Of a stretch of 35,535 nucleotides of DNA, positions 14,906 through 23,529 are shown one piece after another; positions within the stretch are counted from its first letter, which is position 1, and the number at the start of each line of letters is the position of its first letter. A model generated the notes under the pieces. It saw only the letters and a program-made list of their open reading frames with translations, did no database searches and was not told the DNA's origin. The stretch comes from an uncultured Collinsella sp. GTDB taxonomy: Bacteria > Actinomycetota > Coriobacteriia > Coriobacteriales > Coriobacteriaceae. The translations under genes and the position numbers were made by a program. The stretch lies in NCBI GenBank assembly GCA_900542945.1, contig UQPI01000021.1:1-35535 (forward strand), read 5' to 3'.

Positions 14906-15928
14906 ATGGCCGACGAGCACGAAACAGAAAGCAAGGCATGGGCAATTGAGGCCGCTGCGGCAGAGGCGGCGTCGCGTGCTGCCGAGGAGGTGCATCGTCC
15001 TCCCGTAGTGCCGATGGAGCGCGTGGTCGATCGCGATGTTATCGAGCGGGGCGAGCGCGCTGGTCGCAAGCGCAGCCAGGAGCCGGGCTTTCCGCGCTTT
15101 TTTGCCGAGCTCAATTTGGGCCTGATCCTCACGGCCTTTGCCATCGTCGCGTTTAAAACCCCTAATCACTTTGCTTTTGGCGGCACCTCGGGCGTGTCGG
15201 TCATTCTGTCCACGCTGTTCCCGACCCTGCCCGTCGGCGTCTTTATGTGGATTATCAATGCGGTCCTGGTCGTTCTGGGCTTTATCTTTTTGGAGCGCAA
15301 GGCAATCCTGTGGAGTGTCTTTGCCTCGTTTGCGCTGTCCGCCTATGTTTCGCTGTTTGAGCTCTTTATTCCGACCGATGTCTCGATGACGGGCGATATG
15401 TGGCTCGACCTGTGCTTTGCCGTGATTCTGCCGGCGCTCGGCAGCGCCATCGTCTTTGATATTGGTGCCTCGACGGGCGGCACGGACATCCTCGCCATGA
15501 TTCTCAAACGCCGCACGACGCTTGAGATCGGCCGTGCGCTGCTGCTGGTCGATATCGGCATCGTGACCATCGCGGCCTTCTTGTACGGCCCGCGCGTCGG
15601 TCTGTACTGCGTGCTCGGCCTGTTTGCCAAGACGCTCGTGGTCGACAAGGCCATCGAGAGCATTCACCTGCGCAAAGTCTGCACAGTCATTTGTTCCGAG
15701 CCCCTTAAGGTCGAGGAGTTTATCGTCAAGCATCTCAACCGTACGGCGACTATCAGCCGCGGCTACGGTGCTTTCTCGGGCAAGTGCGTGACGGTGATCA
15801 TGAGCGTGCTAAGCCGTCGCGAGGCCGTGCAACTGCGTCGCTACGCGCGCGAGATCGATCCGGGTGCCTTTATCACGATTGTCGACAGCTCCGAGATCGT
15901 CGGCAAGGGTTTCCGCGGAACGAACTAA
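14906..15928 (+). CDS. YitT family membrane protein (DUF161 plus DUF2179), 340 aa
   Basis: ATG 14906 has GAGGGG about 9 nt upstream. A polar, Ala/Glu-rich cytosolic extension of ~65 residues precedes five or six helices (ELNLGLILTAFAIVAFKTPNHFAFGGTSGVSVIL, VGVFMWIINAVLVVLGFIFLERKAILWSVFASF, LCFAVILPALGSAIVFDIGASTGGTDILAMIL). The GGTSG and ASTGGTDILA motifs are typical of YitT/DUF161 repeats. The C-terminal ~85 residues (RKVCTVICSEPLKVEEFIVKHLNRTATISRGYGAFSG to IVDSSEIVGKGF) form the DUF2179 domain. The molecular function of the family is not known. The N-terminal extension is longer than usual. Apparently monocistronic. Confidence 0.9.
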   Translation: MADEHETESKAWAIEAAAAEAASRAAEEVHRPPVVPMERVVDRDVIERGERAGRKRSQEPGFPRFFAELNLGLILTAFAIVAFKTPNHFAFGGTSGVSVILSTLFPTLPVGVFMWIINAVLVVLGFIFLERKAILWSVFASFALSAYVSLFELFIPTDVSMTGDMWLDLCFAVILPALGSAIVFDIGASTGGTDILAMILKRRTTLEIGRALLLVDIGIVTIAAFLYGPRVGLYCVLGLFAKTLVVDKAIESIHLRKVCTVICSEPLKVEEFIVKHLNRTATISRGYGAFSGKCVTVIMSVLSRREAVQLRRYAREIDPGAFITIVDSSEIVGKGFRGTN

Positions 15929-16078
15929 CGCGGTCGAGCTTATCAAACAATCGAATAGCGCCCTGCGCATTGCAAATGCGTCATGTTGGAGTATTTGTCC
16001 CCACATTGGGTGATAATGATGCCAAAGACATCGTTTGCGATCCAGATGATTCGCTCAAGATACGAAGGGATGATCTCG

Positions 16079-17383
<1,305 letters not shown>

Positions 17384-17392
17384 CCCTGCCAC

Positions 17393-17423
17393 CTGCCATT
17401 TGGGGACGGGGTAGAAACGGTAG
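17393..17423 (+). repeat. 13-nt-loop hairpin, copy E (degenerate)
   Basis: CTGCCATTT (17393-17401) pairs with AAACGGTAG (17415-17423) with one G-T wobble and one A-C mismatch, around GGGGACGGGGTAG (17402-17414), again 13 nt. It starts 10 nt after the stop codon at 17381-17383. The loop keeps GGGGAC but diverges afterwards. Confidence 0.55.
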
Positions 17424-17441
17424 AAATAGCGCTTGACAAAT

Positions 17442-17480
17442 AAGCGGGGACGGACGTGCCGAAGCGTCCGCCCCCGCTTT
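17442..17480. terminator. Terminator between convergent genes
   Basis: AAGCGGGG-A-CGGAC (17442-17455) pairs with GTCCG-C-CCCCGCTT (17466-17479) around a 10-nt loop. On the minus strand the stem is followed by TTATTTG, so it may serve the M20 gene (stop at 17524) as well as the plus-strand gene. Confidence 0.7.
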
Positions 17481-17523
17481 GATATCGCGATGCGGCTATG
17501 ACTGCGAGATGGTCGTGGATCGA

Positions 17524-18987
17524 CTACTCGTCGTGTTTCTCCTCGCGGCGAGCGGCGGCACGTGCATCGTGGATGCCCTTGATCGCGGCATGACGAGCCG
17601 TGCGGGCATCATGGATAGCATCGCGAGCTTCGGCGGACGTGGCCTTGGCAGAGCGCAACTTGGCGGCCAAGTCGGGGTTGGTTTCGGCGACCGCGGTGAT
17701 CGCGGGGCCGTCGAGCTCCTCTTGGGTGGGCTCGGCCAAAAAGTCGATGGCATACTGGGCGGCCACCATGGAGCCCTTTGCCAGCACAGTCTCGTCGATC
17801 TTGTAGAAGCAGGAATGTTGGGCGTACGTGGCGCCAATCTTGGGGTTGCGCGTACCTACAAAGGCGAGCACGCCCGGTACGCGGCGCAGGTACTCCGAAA
17901 AATCCTCGCCCGAAAGCGTGCCGCGGTAATGGCCTTGGCCGGTGGGGCCCAAGCATTTGATTACTGCCTGGCGGCAGCGCTCGCTCGAGGCGGCATCGTT
18001 TTCGACCTTGTAGTTGGCGATGGTGTAGTCGGTGAGCTTTGCCTCGGCGCCCAAGGCGGCCGCGGTATGCTCCACGATGCGGCGCATGAGCTCCGGCATT
18101 TCCTCGTGGGTCGAATCGCCGTAGGTGCGCACCGTGCCGGCGAGGTAGGCCGTGCCGGCGATAACGTTGCGCGCGGTTCCGCCGTGCAGCTCGCCGACGG
18201 TAATGACGGCCGGCTCGTAGGGACTGATCTCGCGCGAAACGATGGTCTGCAGAGCGTTGACGATCTCGGCGGCAACCATAACGGCGTCGTGACCGCGCTG
18301 GGGCATGGCACCGTGGCACGAGGTGCCGCGGACGTCGATGCGGAACCAGTCGGTATTGGCCATGCGCGGTCCGGGCTCGCAGCTCACGGTGCCGGCGTCG
18401 ACCTCACTCCAGATGTGCGCGGCGTAGGCGCCATCGACGCCGTCGAGCACGCCCGTGCCGATCATGAGCTTGGCACCCTGGCCGTTTTCCTCGCTGGGCT
18501 GGAACACGATGCGGACCTCGCCGTGAATGTCATCGGTCATGTGGCGCAGAATCTGCAACGTGCCGAGCATCATGGCGATATGGCAGTCGTGGCCGCAGGC
18601 ATGCATGCAGCCCTCGTTGACGCTGGCGAACTCCTCGCCGGTCTGCTCGGTGACGGGCAGGGCGTCGATATCGGCGCGCAGCAGGATGCGGCGGCGCGGC
18701 GTGCCGTCCTCGCGGTAGGCATCCGGCGCGGTACCGCGAAGCGTCGCCACCAGGCCCGTCTTGAGTGGACGCTCGTAGGGGATATTCATGGCGTCGAGCT
18801 GGTTGGCGATGTCGGAGGTCGTGCGCTCCTCGGCAAGGCTCAGCTCCGGGTGCTTATGGAAGTGCCGGCGCTGCTTGATGATATAGGGCTCAAACTCGGC
18901 GGCGATATCTTGGATGGCCGCGGTGACGTCGTCTGCCGCGCGAACCTCGGTTGCTGCCATAATCTGCTGTGCCTTGGTTTTCGTCAT
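17524..18987 (-). CDS. M20-family amidohydrolase (HipO/AbgB-like), 487 aa
   Basis: Start at ATG complementary to 18985-18987, with AAGGAG 10 nt upstream; longer readings run antisense through the neighbouring gene and are rejected. Motifs of M20D metallo-amidohydrolases are clear: RADIDALPV (residues 104-112), HACGHDCH (129-136) with metal-ligand Cys131 and His133, QPSEEN (163-168) with the catalytic Glu, and HGAMPQRGHDAV in the dimerisation/lid domain. The family removes acyl or benzoyl groups from N-acyl amino acids or related amides. The catalytic fold ends near residue 412; the remaining ~75 residues are a charged, Ala-rich helical tail (ARDAIHDARTARHAAIKGIHDARAAARREEKHDE) not usual in the family. 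Divergent from the YtcJ-type gene. Confidence 0.9.
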   Translation of the reverse strand: MTKTKAQQIMAATEVRAADDVTAAIQDIAAEFEPYIIKQRRHFHKHPELSLAEERTTSDIANQLDAMNIPYERPLKTGLVATLRGTAPDAYREDGTPRRRILLRADIDALPVTEQTGEEFASVNEGCMHACGHDCHIAMMLGTLQILRHMTDDIHGEVRIVFQPSEENGQGAKLMIGTGVLDGVDGAYAAHIWSEVDAGTVSCEPGPRMANTDWFRIDVRGTSCHGAMPQRGHDAVMVAAEIVNALQTIVSREISPYEPAVITVGELHGGTARNVIAGTAYLAGTVRTYGDSTHEEMPELMRRIVEHTAAALGAEAKLTDYTIANYKVENDAASSERCRQAVIKCLGPTGQGHYRGTLSGEDFSEYLRRVPGVLAFVGTRNPKIGATYAQHSCFYKIDETVLAKGSMVAAQYAIDFLAEPTQEELDGPAITAVAETNPDLAAKLRSAKATSAEARDAIHDARTARHAAIKGIHDARAAARREEKHDE

Positions 18988-19111
18988 GGTCGATTTGCTC
19001 CTTGCTGGGTTGATCGCAAAATCGTACAGGCTCTCTCCAGTATGCCACCTGCCGCTAGGGCTGGTAAAGTTGCCGTTTGCCGCTTGGAGTTTTGTTGCAA
19101 GGGCGGGGGAG

Positions 19112-19117
19112 TACACT
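19112..19117 (+). promoter_or_regulatory. Candidate -10 box of the YtcJ-type amidohydrolase gene
   Basis: TACACT, the same hexamer as before the FMN riboswitch, lies 27-39 nt before the candidate ATGs. No good -35 is visible. The 168-nt divergent region 18988-19155 shows no other motif I can support. Confidence 0.3.
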
Positions 19118-19155
19118 CGGGGGTGTTGAATTTCCTGCCAGAGATGGGGATGCCC

Positions 19156-20793
19156 ATGCAACATATCGATCGGATTATCCGCTCCAAGAACGTTTTTACC
19201 GCCCAAGACGGTATCGATACCGCCCGCGAGCTGGCGATTGCCATTGCGGGCGATCGCATCGTCGCAGTCGGTGCGCCCGATGACGTGATTGCCGCCGCGC
19301 CTGCCGCCACGCCGGTTATCGACTACGGCGAGCAGTTTGTCTGCCCCGGTTTCCACGATGCGCACCTGCATTTCTTCCATACTTCGGTTGGCTCCTCGCC
19401 GTACATGCTCATGGATATGGGCACGTCCGAGGCAGCATTGGTGCAGCATGCGCTCGAGTTTTCCAAAGGCTTGCCAGATGACGCCTGGGTCGTGACCCAG
19501 GGTTGGCGCGATTACCGCTGGGATCCGCCCGAGCACCCTACCAAGGCCTCCCTCGATGCGGCATTTCCCGATCGTCCCTGCGTTATGTACTCGGGCGACG
19601 GGCACACGCTGTGGCTCAACAGCCGCGCACTCGAGGCGCTCGGCGTTACGCGCGACAGCGAGCCTCCGGCGGGTGGCAGTTACGACAAAGATGCAAATGG
19701 CGAGCTTACGGGTATCGCCCACGAGGCGGCTGCTATGCAGCTGCTGCCGCGCTGCCTGGAGTGGCTGGGCGAGGACCGCATCGCGAGCGCTTACGCCGAC
19801 CAGATGAAGCGTATGGCCGAGCAAGGCATCACCTCAATCTGCGATATGTCGCTCATGCCCATGCCGGGCTGCGACTTTATTCGCGACGACGTCTACGACA
19901 AACTGCAGGCAGCCGACAAGTTGGGCATCCGAGCCCATCTGTTCCCCACGCTGCTGGATGACCAGTCGCGCTTGGAAGAGCTGCAGGCACGTTACGCGAA
20001 CAATGTGCTGCTCTCGGCACCGGGCTTTAAGCAGTTCTTCGACGGCGTGTCGAGCGAACACACGGCGTATCTCACCGAGCCCTATACCAATCCGCGCTTC
20101 CCGGGCGACCAAGGTCGCCTGACGGTTCCCGTCGAGCGCATGCGCAAGCTGGTTCTGGCTGCTGCGGAGCGCGGGCACACCGTGCGCATCCACGTCATCG
20201 GCGACGGTGCCATCCATGCCGCGCTCGATATCTTTGAGGAGGCGGCAGAGCTCTACGGCCTGCCCCAACACGGCCATAATACGCTTGAGCATCTGGAGAA
20301 TCTCCTGCCCCAGGACATCGATCGCCTGCGCAAGCTCAACGTGATTGCCTCGAGCCAGCCCTGTCACATTACGCTCGACCCGGGCGGCCCAGAGCGCGAC
20401 CTTGGCCTGGAGCGAAGCCGAATCATGTGGCCGTTCGCAACCTATAAGCAGCGCGGCATCCGCCAAGCCTTCGGTACTGACAGCCCTATCACGCCCGTTA
20501 CCAGCATGAACGTGCTCTACACGGCCATCACGCGCCAGGACCCCAAAAGCCACTGGCCCGAGGGCGGCTGGTTGCCGAGCGAGCGCATCGATGCGGCAAC
20601 GGCTCTGCGCAACTACACTCTGGGCAGCGCCTATGCAGCGGGCGACGAGCAAAACCTCGGCAGCCTGGAACCCGGCAAATACGCCGACCTGGTAGTCCTG
20701 GACCAAAACCCACTCACCATCGACCCCCAAGAACTCCAAACCACCAAGGTTCAGGCCACCTACCTGGCAGGCAACTTAATCTACGAGCGCTAA
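19156..20793 (+). CDS. YtcJ-type amidohydrolase (amidohydrolase family 3), 545 aa
   Basis: In-frame ATGs occur at 19144, 19150 and 19156; I choose 19156 because GGGG (19146-19149) lies 6 nt before it and the first family strand (HIDRIIRSKNVFTAQDG) begins just after. The frame is open far upstream, but that part is antisense to the M20 gene. The metal-binding HxH is in CPGFHDAHLHFFH, and further ligands are expected at HVIGDGAIH, NTLEHLENL and FGTDSPI (catalytic Asp). The C terminus LGSLEPGKYADLVVLDQNPL closes the urease-like beta sandwich. Such enzymes hydrolyse amides; the substrate is unknown. Pairing with a divergent M20 hydrolase suggests shared control of amide or peptide scavenging. Confidence 0.9.
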   Translation: MQHIDRIIRSKNVFTAQDGIDTARELAIAIAGDRIVAVGAPDDVIAAAPAATPVIDYGEQFVCPGFHDAHLHFFHTSVGSSPYMLMDMGTSEAALVQHALEFSKGLPDDAWVVTQGWRDYRWDPPEHPTKASLDAAFPDRPCVMYSGDGHTLWLNSRALEALGVTRDSEPPAGGSYDKDANGELTGIAHEAAAMQLLPRCLEWLGEDRIASAYADQMKRMAEQGITSICDMSLMPMPGCDFIRDDVYDKLQAADKLGIRAHLFPTLLDDQSRLEELQARYANNVLLSAPGFKQFFDGVSSEHTAYLTEPYTNPRFPGDQGRLTVPVERMRKLVLAAAERGHTVRIHVIGDGAIHAALDIFEEAAELYGLPQHGHNTLEHLENLLPQDIDRLRKLNVIASSQPCHITLDPGGPERDLGLERSRIMWPFATYKQRGIRQAFGTDSPITPVTSMNVLYTAITRQDPKSHWPEGGWLPSERIDAATALRNYTLGSAYAAGDEQNLGSLEPGKYADLVVLDQNPLTIDPQELQTTKVQATYLAGNLIYER

Positions 20794-20811
20794 TCCCACA
20801 TCCCACCCCCC

Positions 20812-20878
20812 AGTTGCGGTGAAATAGTCCCTAAAATCGGCCTTCAAGCCCAAAAACAGGAACTATTCCACCGCAACT
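20812..20878. repeat. Imperfect hairpin after the YtcJ-type gene
   Basis: AGTTGCGGTGAAATAGT (20812-20828) and ACTATTCCACCGCAACT (20862-20878) are reverse complements with one mismatch in 17; the central 33 nt are unpaired. It begins 19 nt after the stop. No T tract follows, so it is a repeat-like foldback or a weak terminator. Confidence 0.7.
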
Positions 20879-20935
20879 TAAAAGAGCGCGTCCCAACAAC
20901 GTGCCCCTATCTTGTGCATTCCATCCGCATCGCCA

Positions 20936-21175
20936 TTTTGCTGCACTGACTTTTCTGAATGCCGGGACCGAATTAGTTAACCTGGCTCCCGTGTGGCTCC
21001 GGAGGGGCGGGGCATAAGGTTTATCGTGAGTTCCGCACGAGCCGAAGGCCACTTAATGTGGCCTTCGTGCGAGCAGGACTGCCCGAGCAGGAAACCTTAT
21101 GCCCCGCCCCTCCGGAGCCACACGGGAGGCATCGCTAAGTTATCCCCCGGCATTCAGAAAATCTAAGTGCCAAAA
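20936..21175. repeat. About 240-bp near-perfect inverted repeat upstream of groES
   Basis: From outside inward the arms pair as: TTTTG (20936) with CAAAA (21171-21175); GCACT (20943) with AGTGC (21166-21170); 16 bp perfect (20951-20966 with 21146-21161); an unpaired 17-19 nt on each side; 37 bp perfect (20986-21022 with 21092-21128); an asymmetric internal loop; and a central hairpin GAAGGCCAC (21044-21052) with GTGGCCTTC (21058-21066) around TTAAT. No ORF of note is inside. It could be a MITE-like insertion or a highly structured RNA; it ends 123 nt before the groES ATG. Confidence 0.85.
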
Positions 21176-21256
21176 AATAAGATTTTTTGACTCCGTGTTG
21201 TATAACCCGCCATTCGTGGGTACCATTCAACGCGTACGCAAACAAAAAGGGTTAAC

Positions 21257-21277
21257 CCGCGCGGCATGACCGCGCGG
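21257..21277 (+). promoter_or_regulatory. GC hairpin in the groES leader
   Basis: CCGCGCGG (21257-21264), loop CATGA, CCGCGCGG (21270-21277) forms an 8-bp all-GC stem ending 5 nt before the AAAGGAGG ribosome-binding site (21283-21290). I find no CIRCE (TTAGCACTC-N9-GAGTGCTAA) and no HAIR site between 21176 and 21298. No clear sigma-70 pair is visible either. Confidence 0.6.
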
Positions 21278-21298
21278 CCCACAAAGGAGGAAACAAGC

Positions 21299-21592
21299 AT
21301 GTCGTCTTTGAAGCCGCTTGTAGATCGCGTCCTGGTCAAGCCCGACGAGGCCGAGCAGAAGACCGCTTCTGGTCTGTATATCGCCAGCAACGCTCAGGAG
21401 AAGCCGCAGCGCGGCACCATCGTTGCCGTTGGCGCCGGTAAGGTCAACGACAAGGGCGAGCGCATCCCTATGGACGTTCAGGTCGGCGACGTTGTCATCT
21501 ACGGTAAGTTCGGCGGCAACGAGGTCAAGGTCGACGGCGAGAAGTATCTGCTGATGCGCGCCGACGACATCTACGCCGTCGTCGAGGCCTAG
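21299..21592 (+). CDS. groES: Co-chaperonin GroES, 97 aa
   Basis: AAAGGAGG (21283-21290) selects ATG 21299. The sequence MSSLKPLVDRVLVKPDEAEQKTASGLYIASNAQEKPQRGTIVAVG is a canonical Cpn10 N-terminal half; the mobile loop that docks to GroEL is the EAEQKTASGLYIASNAQ region. GKFGGNEVKVDGEKYLLMRADDIYAVVEA closes the barrel. The heptameric lid caps GroEL during ATP-driven folding. It is 96 nt upstream of groEL and presumably co-transcribed. Codons are those of a highly expressed gene. Confidence 0.97.
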   Translation: MSSLKPLVDRVLVKPDEAEQKTASGLYIASNAQEKPQRGTIVAVGAGKVNDKGERIPMDVQVGDVVIYGKFGGNEVKVDGEKYLLMRADDIYAVVEA

Positions 21593-21688
21593 TCTCGTCA
21601 GAATCTCTGATTCGTCTTTGAGCGCGCTCGCCGCATAGGACTCGGAAGCGGCGACGCGAGTCACATTTCTTTTGGAGGATTACCTACC

Positions 21689-23326
21689 ATGGCAAAGAAC
21701 ATTACGTTCAACACCGATGCCCGCGCTAAGCTTGCCAAGGGCGTCAACACTCTGGCCGACGCCGTTACCGTCACCATGGGCCCCAAGGGCCGCTACGTTG
21801 CGCTGCAGCGCACGTTCGGTGCTCCGACCATCACCAACGACGGCGTTTCTGTCGCCAAGGAGATCGAGCTCGAGGACAACATCGAGAACATGGGCGCTCA
21901 GCTGGTGAAGGAGGTCGCCACCAAGACCAACGACACCGTGGGTGACGGCACCACCACCGCAACCCTGCTCGCTCAAGCCATCGTCAACGACGGTCTGCGC
22001 AACGTCGCCGCTGGCGCCAACCCGCTGGCCATCCGTCGCGGCATCGACAAGGCCGTCAACGCCGCCGTCGCCGAGATGAAGAAGCAGGCCAAGCCGGTCG
22101 AGACCAAGGAGCAGATTGCTTCCGTCGGTACCATCTCCGCCGGTGACCCCGAGGTCGGCGAGAAGATCGCCGAGGCCATGGAGGTCGTGGGCAAGGACGG
22201 CGTCATCACCGTCGAGGATTCCCAGACGTTCGACATCACCATCGACACCGTCGAGGGCATGCAGTTCGACAAGGGCTATGTCTCCGCTTACTTCGTCACG
22301 GATAACGACCGCATGGAGGCCGTGATGAAGGATCCGTACATCCTCATCACCGACCAGAAGATCTCCAGCGTCCAGGACATCATGCCTGTTCTCGAGGCTG
22401 TCCAGCGCGCTGGCCGTGGCCTGCTCATCATCGCTGAGGACATCGATGGCGAGGCTCTGCCGACCCTCGTCCTCAACAAGATCCGTGGCGCCCTCAACGT
22501 CTGCGCCGTCAAGGCCCCGGGCTACGGCGATCGCCGCAAGCGCATCCTCGAGGACATCGCCGTCCTCACCGGTGGCCAGGCTGCTCTGGACGAGCTGGGC
22601 GTGAAGGTCGCTGACATCACCGCCGATATGCTCGGTACCGCTAAGTCCGTCACTATCTCCAAGGACAACACCGTCGTCGTCGGCGGCGCTGGCTCCAAGG
22701 AGGCCATCGACGCCCGCATCGCTCAGATCAAGGGCGAGATGGAGAACACCACCTCTGACTTCGACCGCGAGAAGCTCCAGGAGCGCCTGGCCAAGCTCTC
22801 CGGTGGCGTTGCCGTCATCAAGGTCGGCGCTGCTACCGAGTCCGAGCTCAAGGAGATCAAGCATCGCGTCGAGGACGCTCTGCAGGCTACCCGCGCTGCT
22901 GTCGAGGAGGGCATTGTCGCCGGTGGCGGCGTCGCCTTCATGGACGCTGCTCCTGCACTCGACGCCGTTGAGCTTGACGACCCTGAGGAGAAGATCGGTG
23001 TCGACATCGTCAAGAAGGCTCTGACTGCTCCGGTCGCTACCATCGCCAAGAACGCTGGTTTTGAGGGCGCTGTCGTGGTCGACAAGGTTGCCGAGCTGCC
23101 CGCCGGCCAGGGTCTCAACTCTGCCAACGGCGAGTGGGGCGACATGATTGAGATGGGCGTCCTCGACCCCGTCAAGGTCAGCCGCGTCACCCTGCAGAAC
23201 GCTGCTTCTGTCGCCAGCCTGATCCTCATCACCGAGGCTACCGTCTCCGATGTGCCCAAGAACACTCAGCTTGAGGACGCTATCGCTGCTGCTACCGCTG
23301 GTCAGCAGGGCGGCGGTATGTACTAA
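21689..23326 (+). CDS. groEL: Chaperonin GroEL (Hsp60), 545 aa
   Basis: GGAGG (21674-21678) precedes ATG 21689 by 10 nt. The full Cpn60 is present: N-terminal MAKNITFNTDARAKLAKGVNTLADAV, ATP loop GDGTTTATLLAQAI, apical-domain substrate-binding region, and AAVEEGIVAGGGVAF before the second equatorial part; the C terminus ends QQGGGMY, a short GGM-type tail. A small peculiarity is GRYVALQRTFG where most homologues read close to GRNVVLEKSFG. The gene forms groES-groEL with the preceding gene and is followed by a strong terminator. Third positions are almost all C or G, which creates a long antisense frame that I reject as a gene. Confidence 0.98.
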   Translation: MAKNITFNTDARAKLAKGVNTLADAVTVTMGPKGRYVALQRTFGAPTITNDGVSVAKEIELEDNIENMGAQLVKEVATKTNDTVGDGTTTATLLAQAIVNDGLRNVAAGANPLAIRRGIDKAVNAAVAEMKKQAKPVETKEQIASVGTISAGDPEVGEKIAEAMEVVGKDGVITVEDSQTFDITIDTVEGMQFDKGYVSAYFVTDNDRMEAVMKDPYILITDQKISSVQDIMPVLEAVQRAGRGLLIIAEDIDGEALPTLVLNKIRGALNVCAVKAPGYGDRRKRILEDIAVLTGGQAALDELGVKVADITADMLGTAKSVTISKDNTVVVGGAGSKEAIDARIAQIKGEMENTTSDFDREKLQERLAKLSGGVAVIKVGAATESELKEIKHRVEDALQATRAAVEEGIVAGGGVAFMDAAPALDAVELDDPEEKIGVDIVKKALTAPVATIAKNAGFEGAVVVDKVAELPAGQGLNSANGEWGDMIEMGVLDPVKVSRVTLQNAASVASLILITEATVSDVPKNTQLEDAIAAATAGQQGGGMY

Positions 23327-23405
23327 GGCCGACAAGGTCTAGAACTCCCACCGGGAATCCGGGGGCGTGACGGGGGCTTCTCTCCGGAACGTCCTCGGTT
23401 AGATT

Positions 23406-23454
23406 GGGGCCCCTTGTCCTGCTCCTTTGGAGCCGCGGGCAAGGGGTCCTTTTT
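23406..23454 (+). terminator. Terminator of groES-groEL
   Basis: GGCCCCTTG pairs with CAAGGGGTCC (one wobble), with an inner GCTCC/GGAGC hairpin, followed by TTTTT. It lies 80 nt after the groEL stop. Confidence 0.88.
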
Positions 23455-23529
23455 GTGCTGATGTCTTTATTTAATGAGGCGCTTTCCGCTTTGTTTGAAT
23501 GGTGATGTAAGAGGTAGGGCGCCGAGGAA

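Noticed and set aside
17479..19155. N-terminal ~560 codons of the 1104-codon plus-strand frame ending at 20793
   Set aside because: This part is antisense to the M20 amidohydrolase with its intact motifs; only the YtcJ-type part from about 19156 is real.
18988..19824. Upstream extension of the M20 frame on the minus strand
   Set aside because: It runs antisense to the YtcJ-type gene; the ATG at 18987 has a good ribosome-binding site.
21176..21298. CIRCE or HAIR heat-shock operator before groES
   Set aside because: Looked for TTAGCACTC/GAGTGCTAA and CTTGAGT/ACTCAAG; neither is present even with a few mismatches.
21680..23335. 551-codon minus-strand ORF opposite groEL
   Set aside because: It is antisense to an unmistakable GroEL; the long frame results from the strong C/G bias at third positions, and the translation is low-complexity Leu/Asp/Gly.
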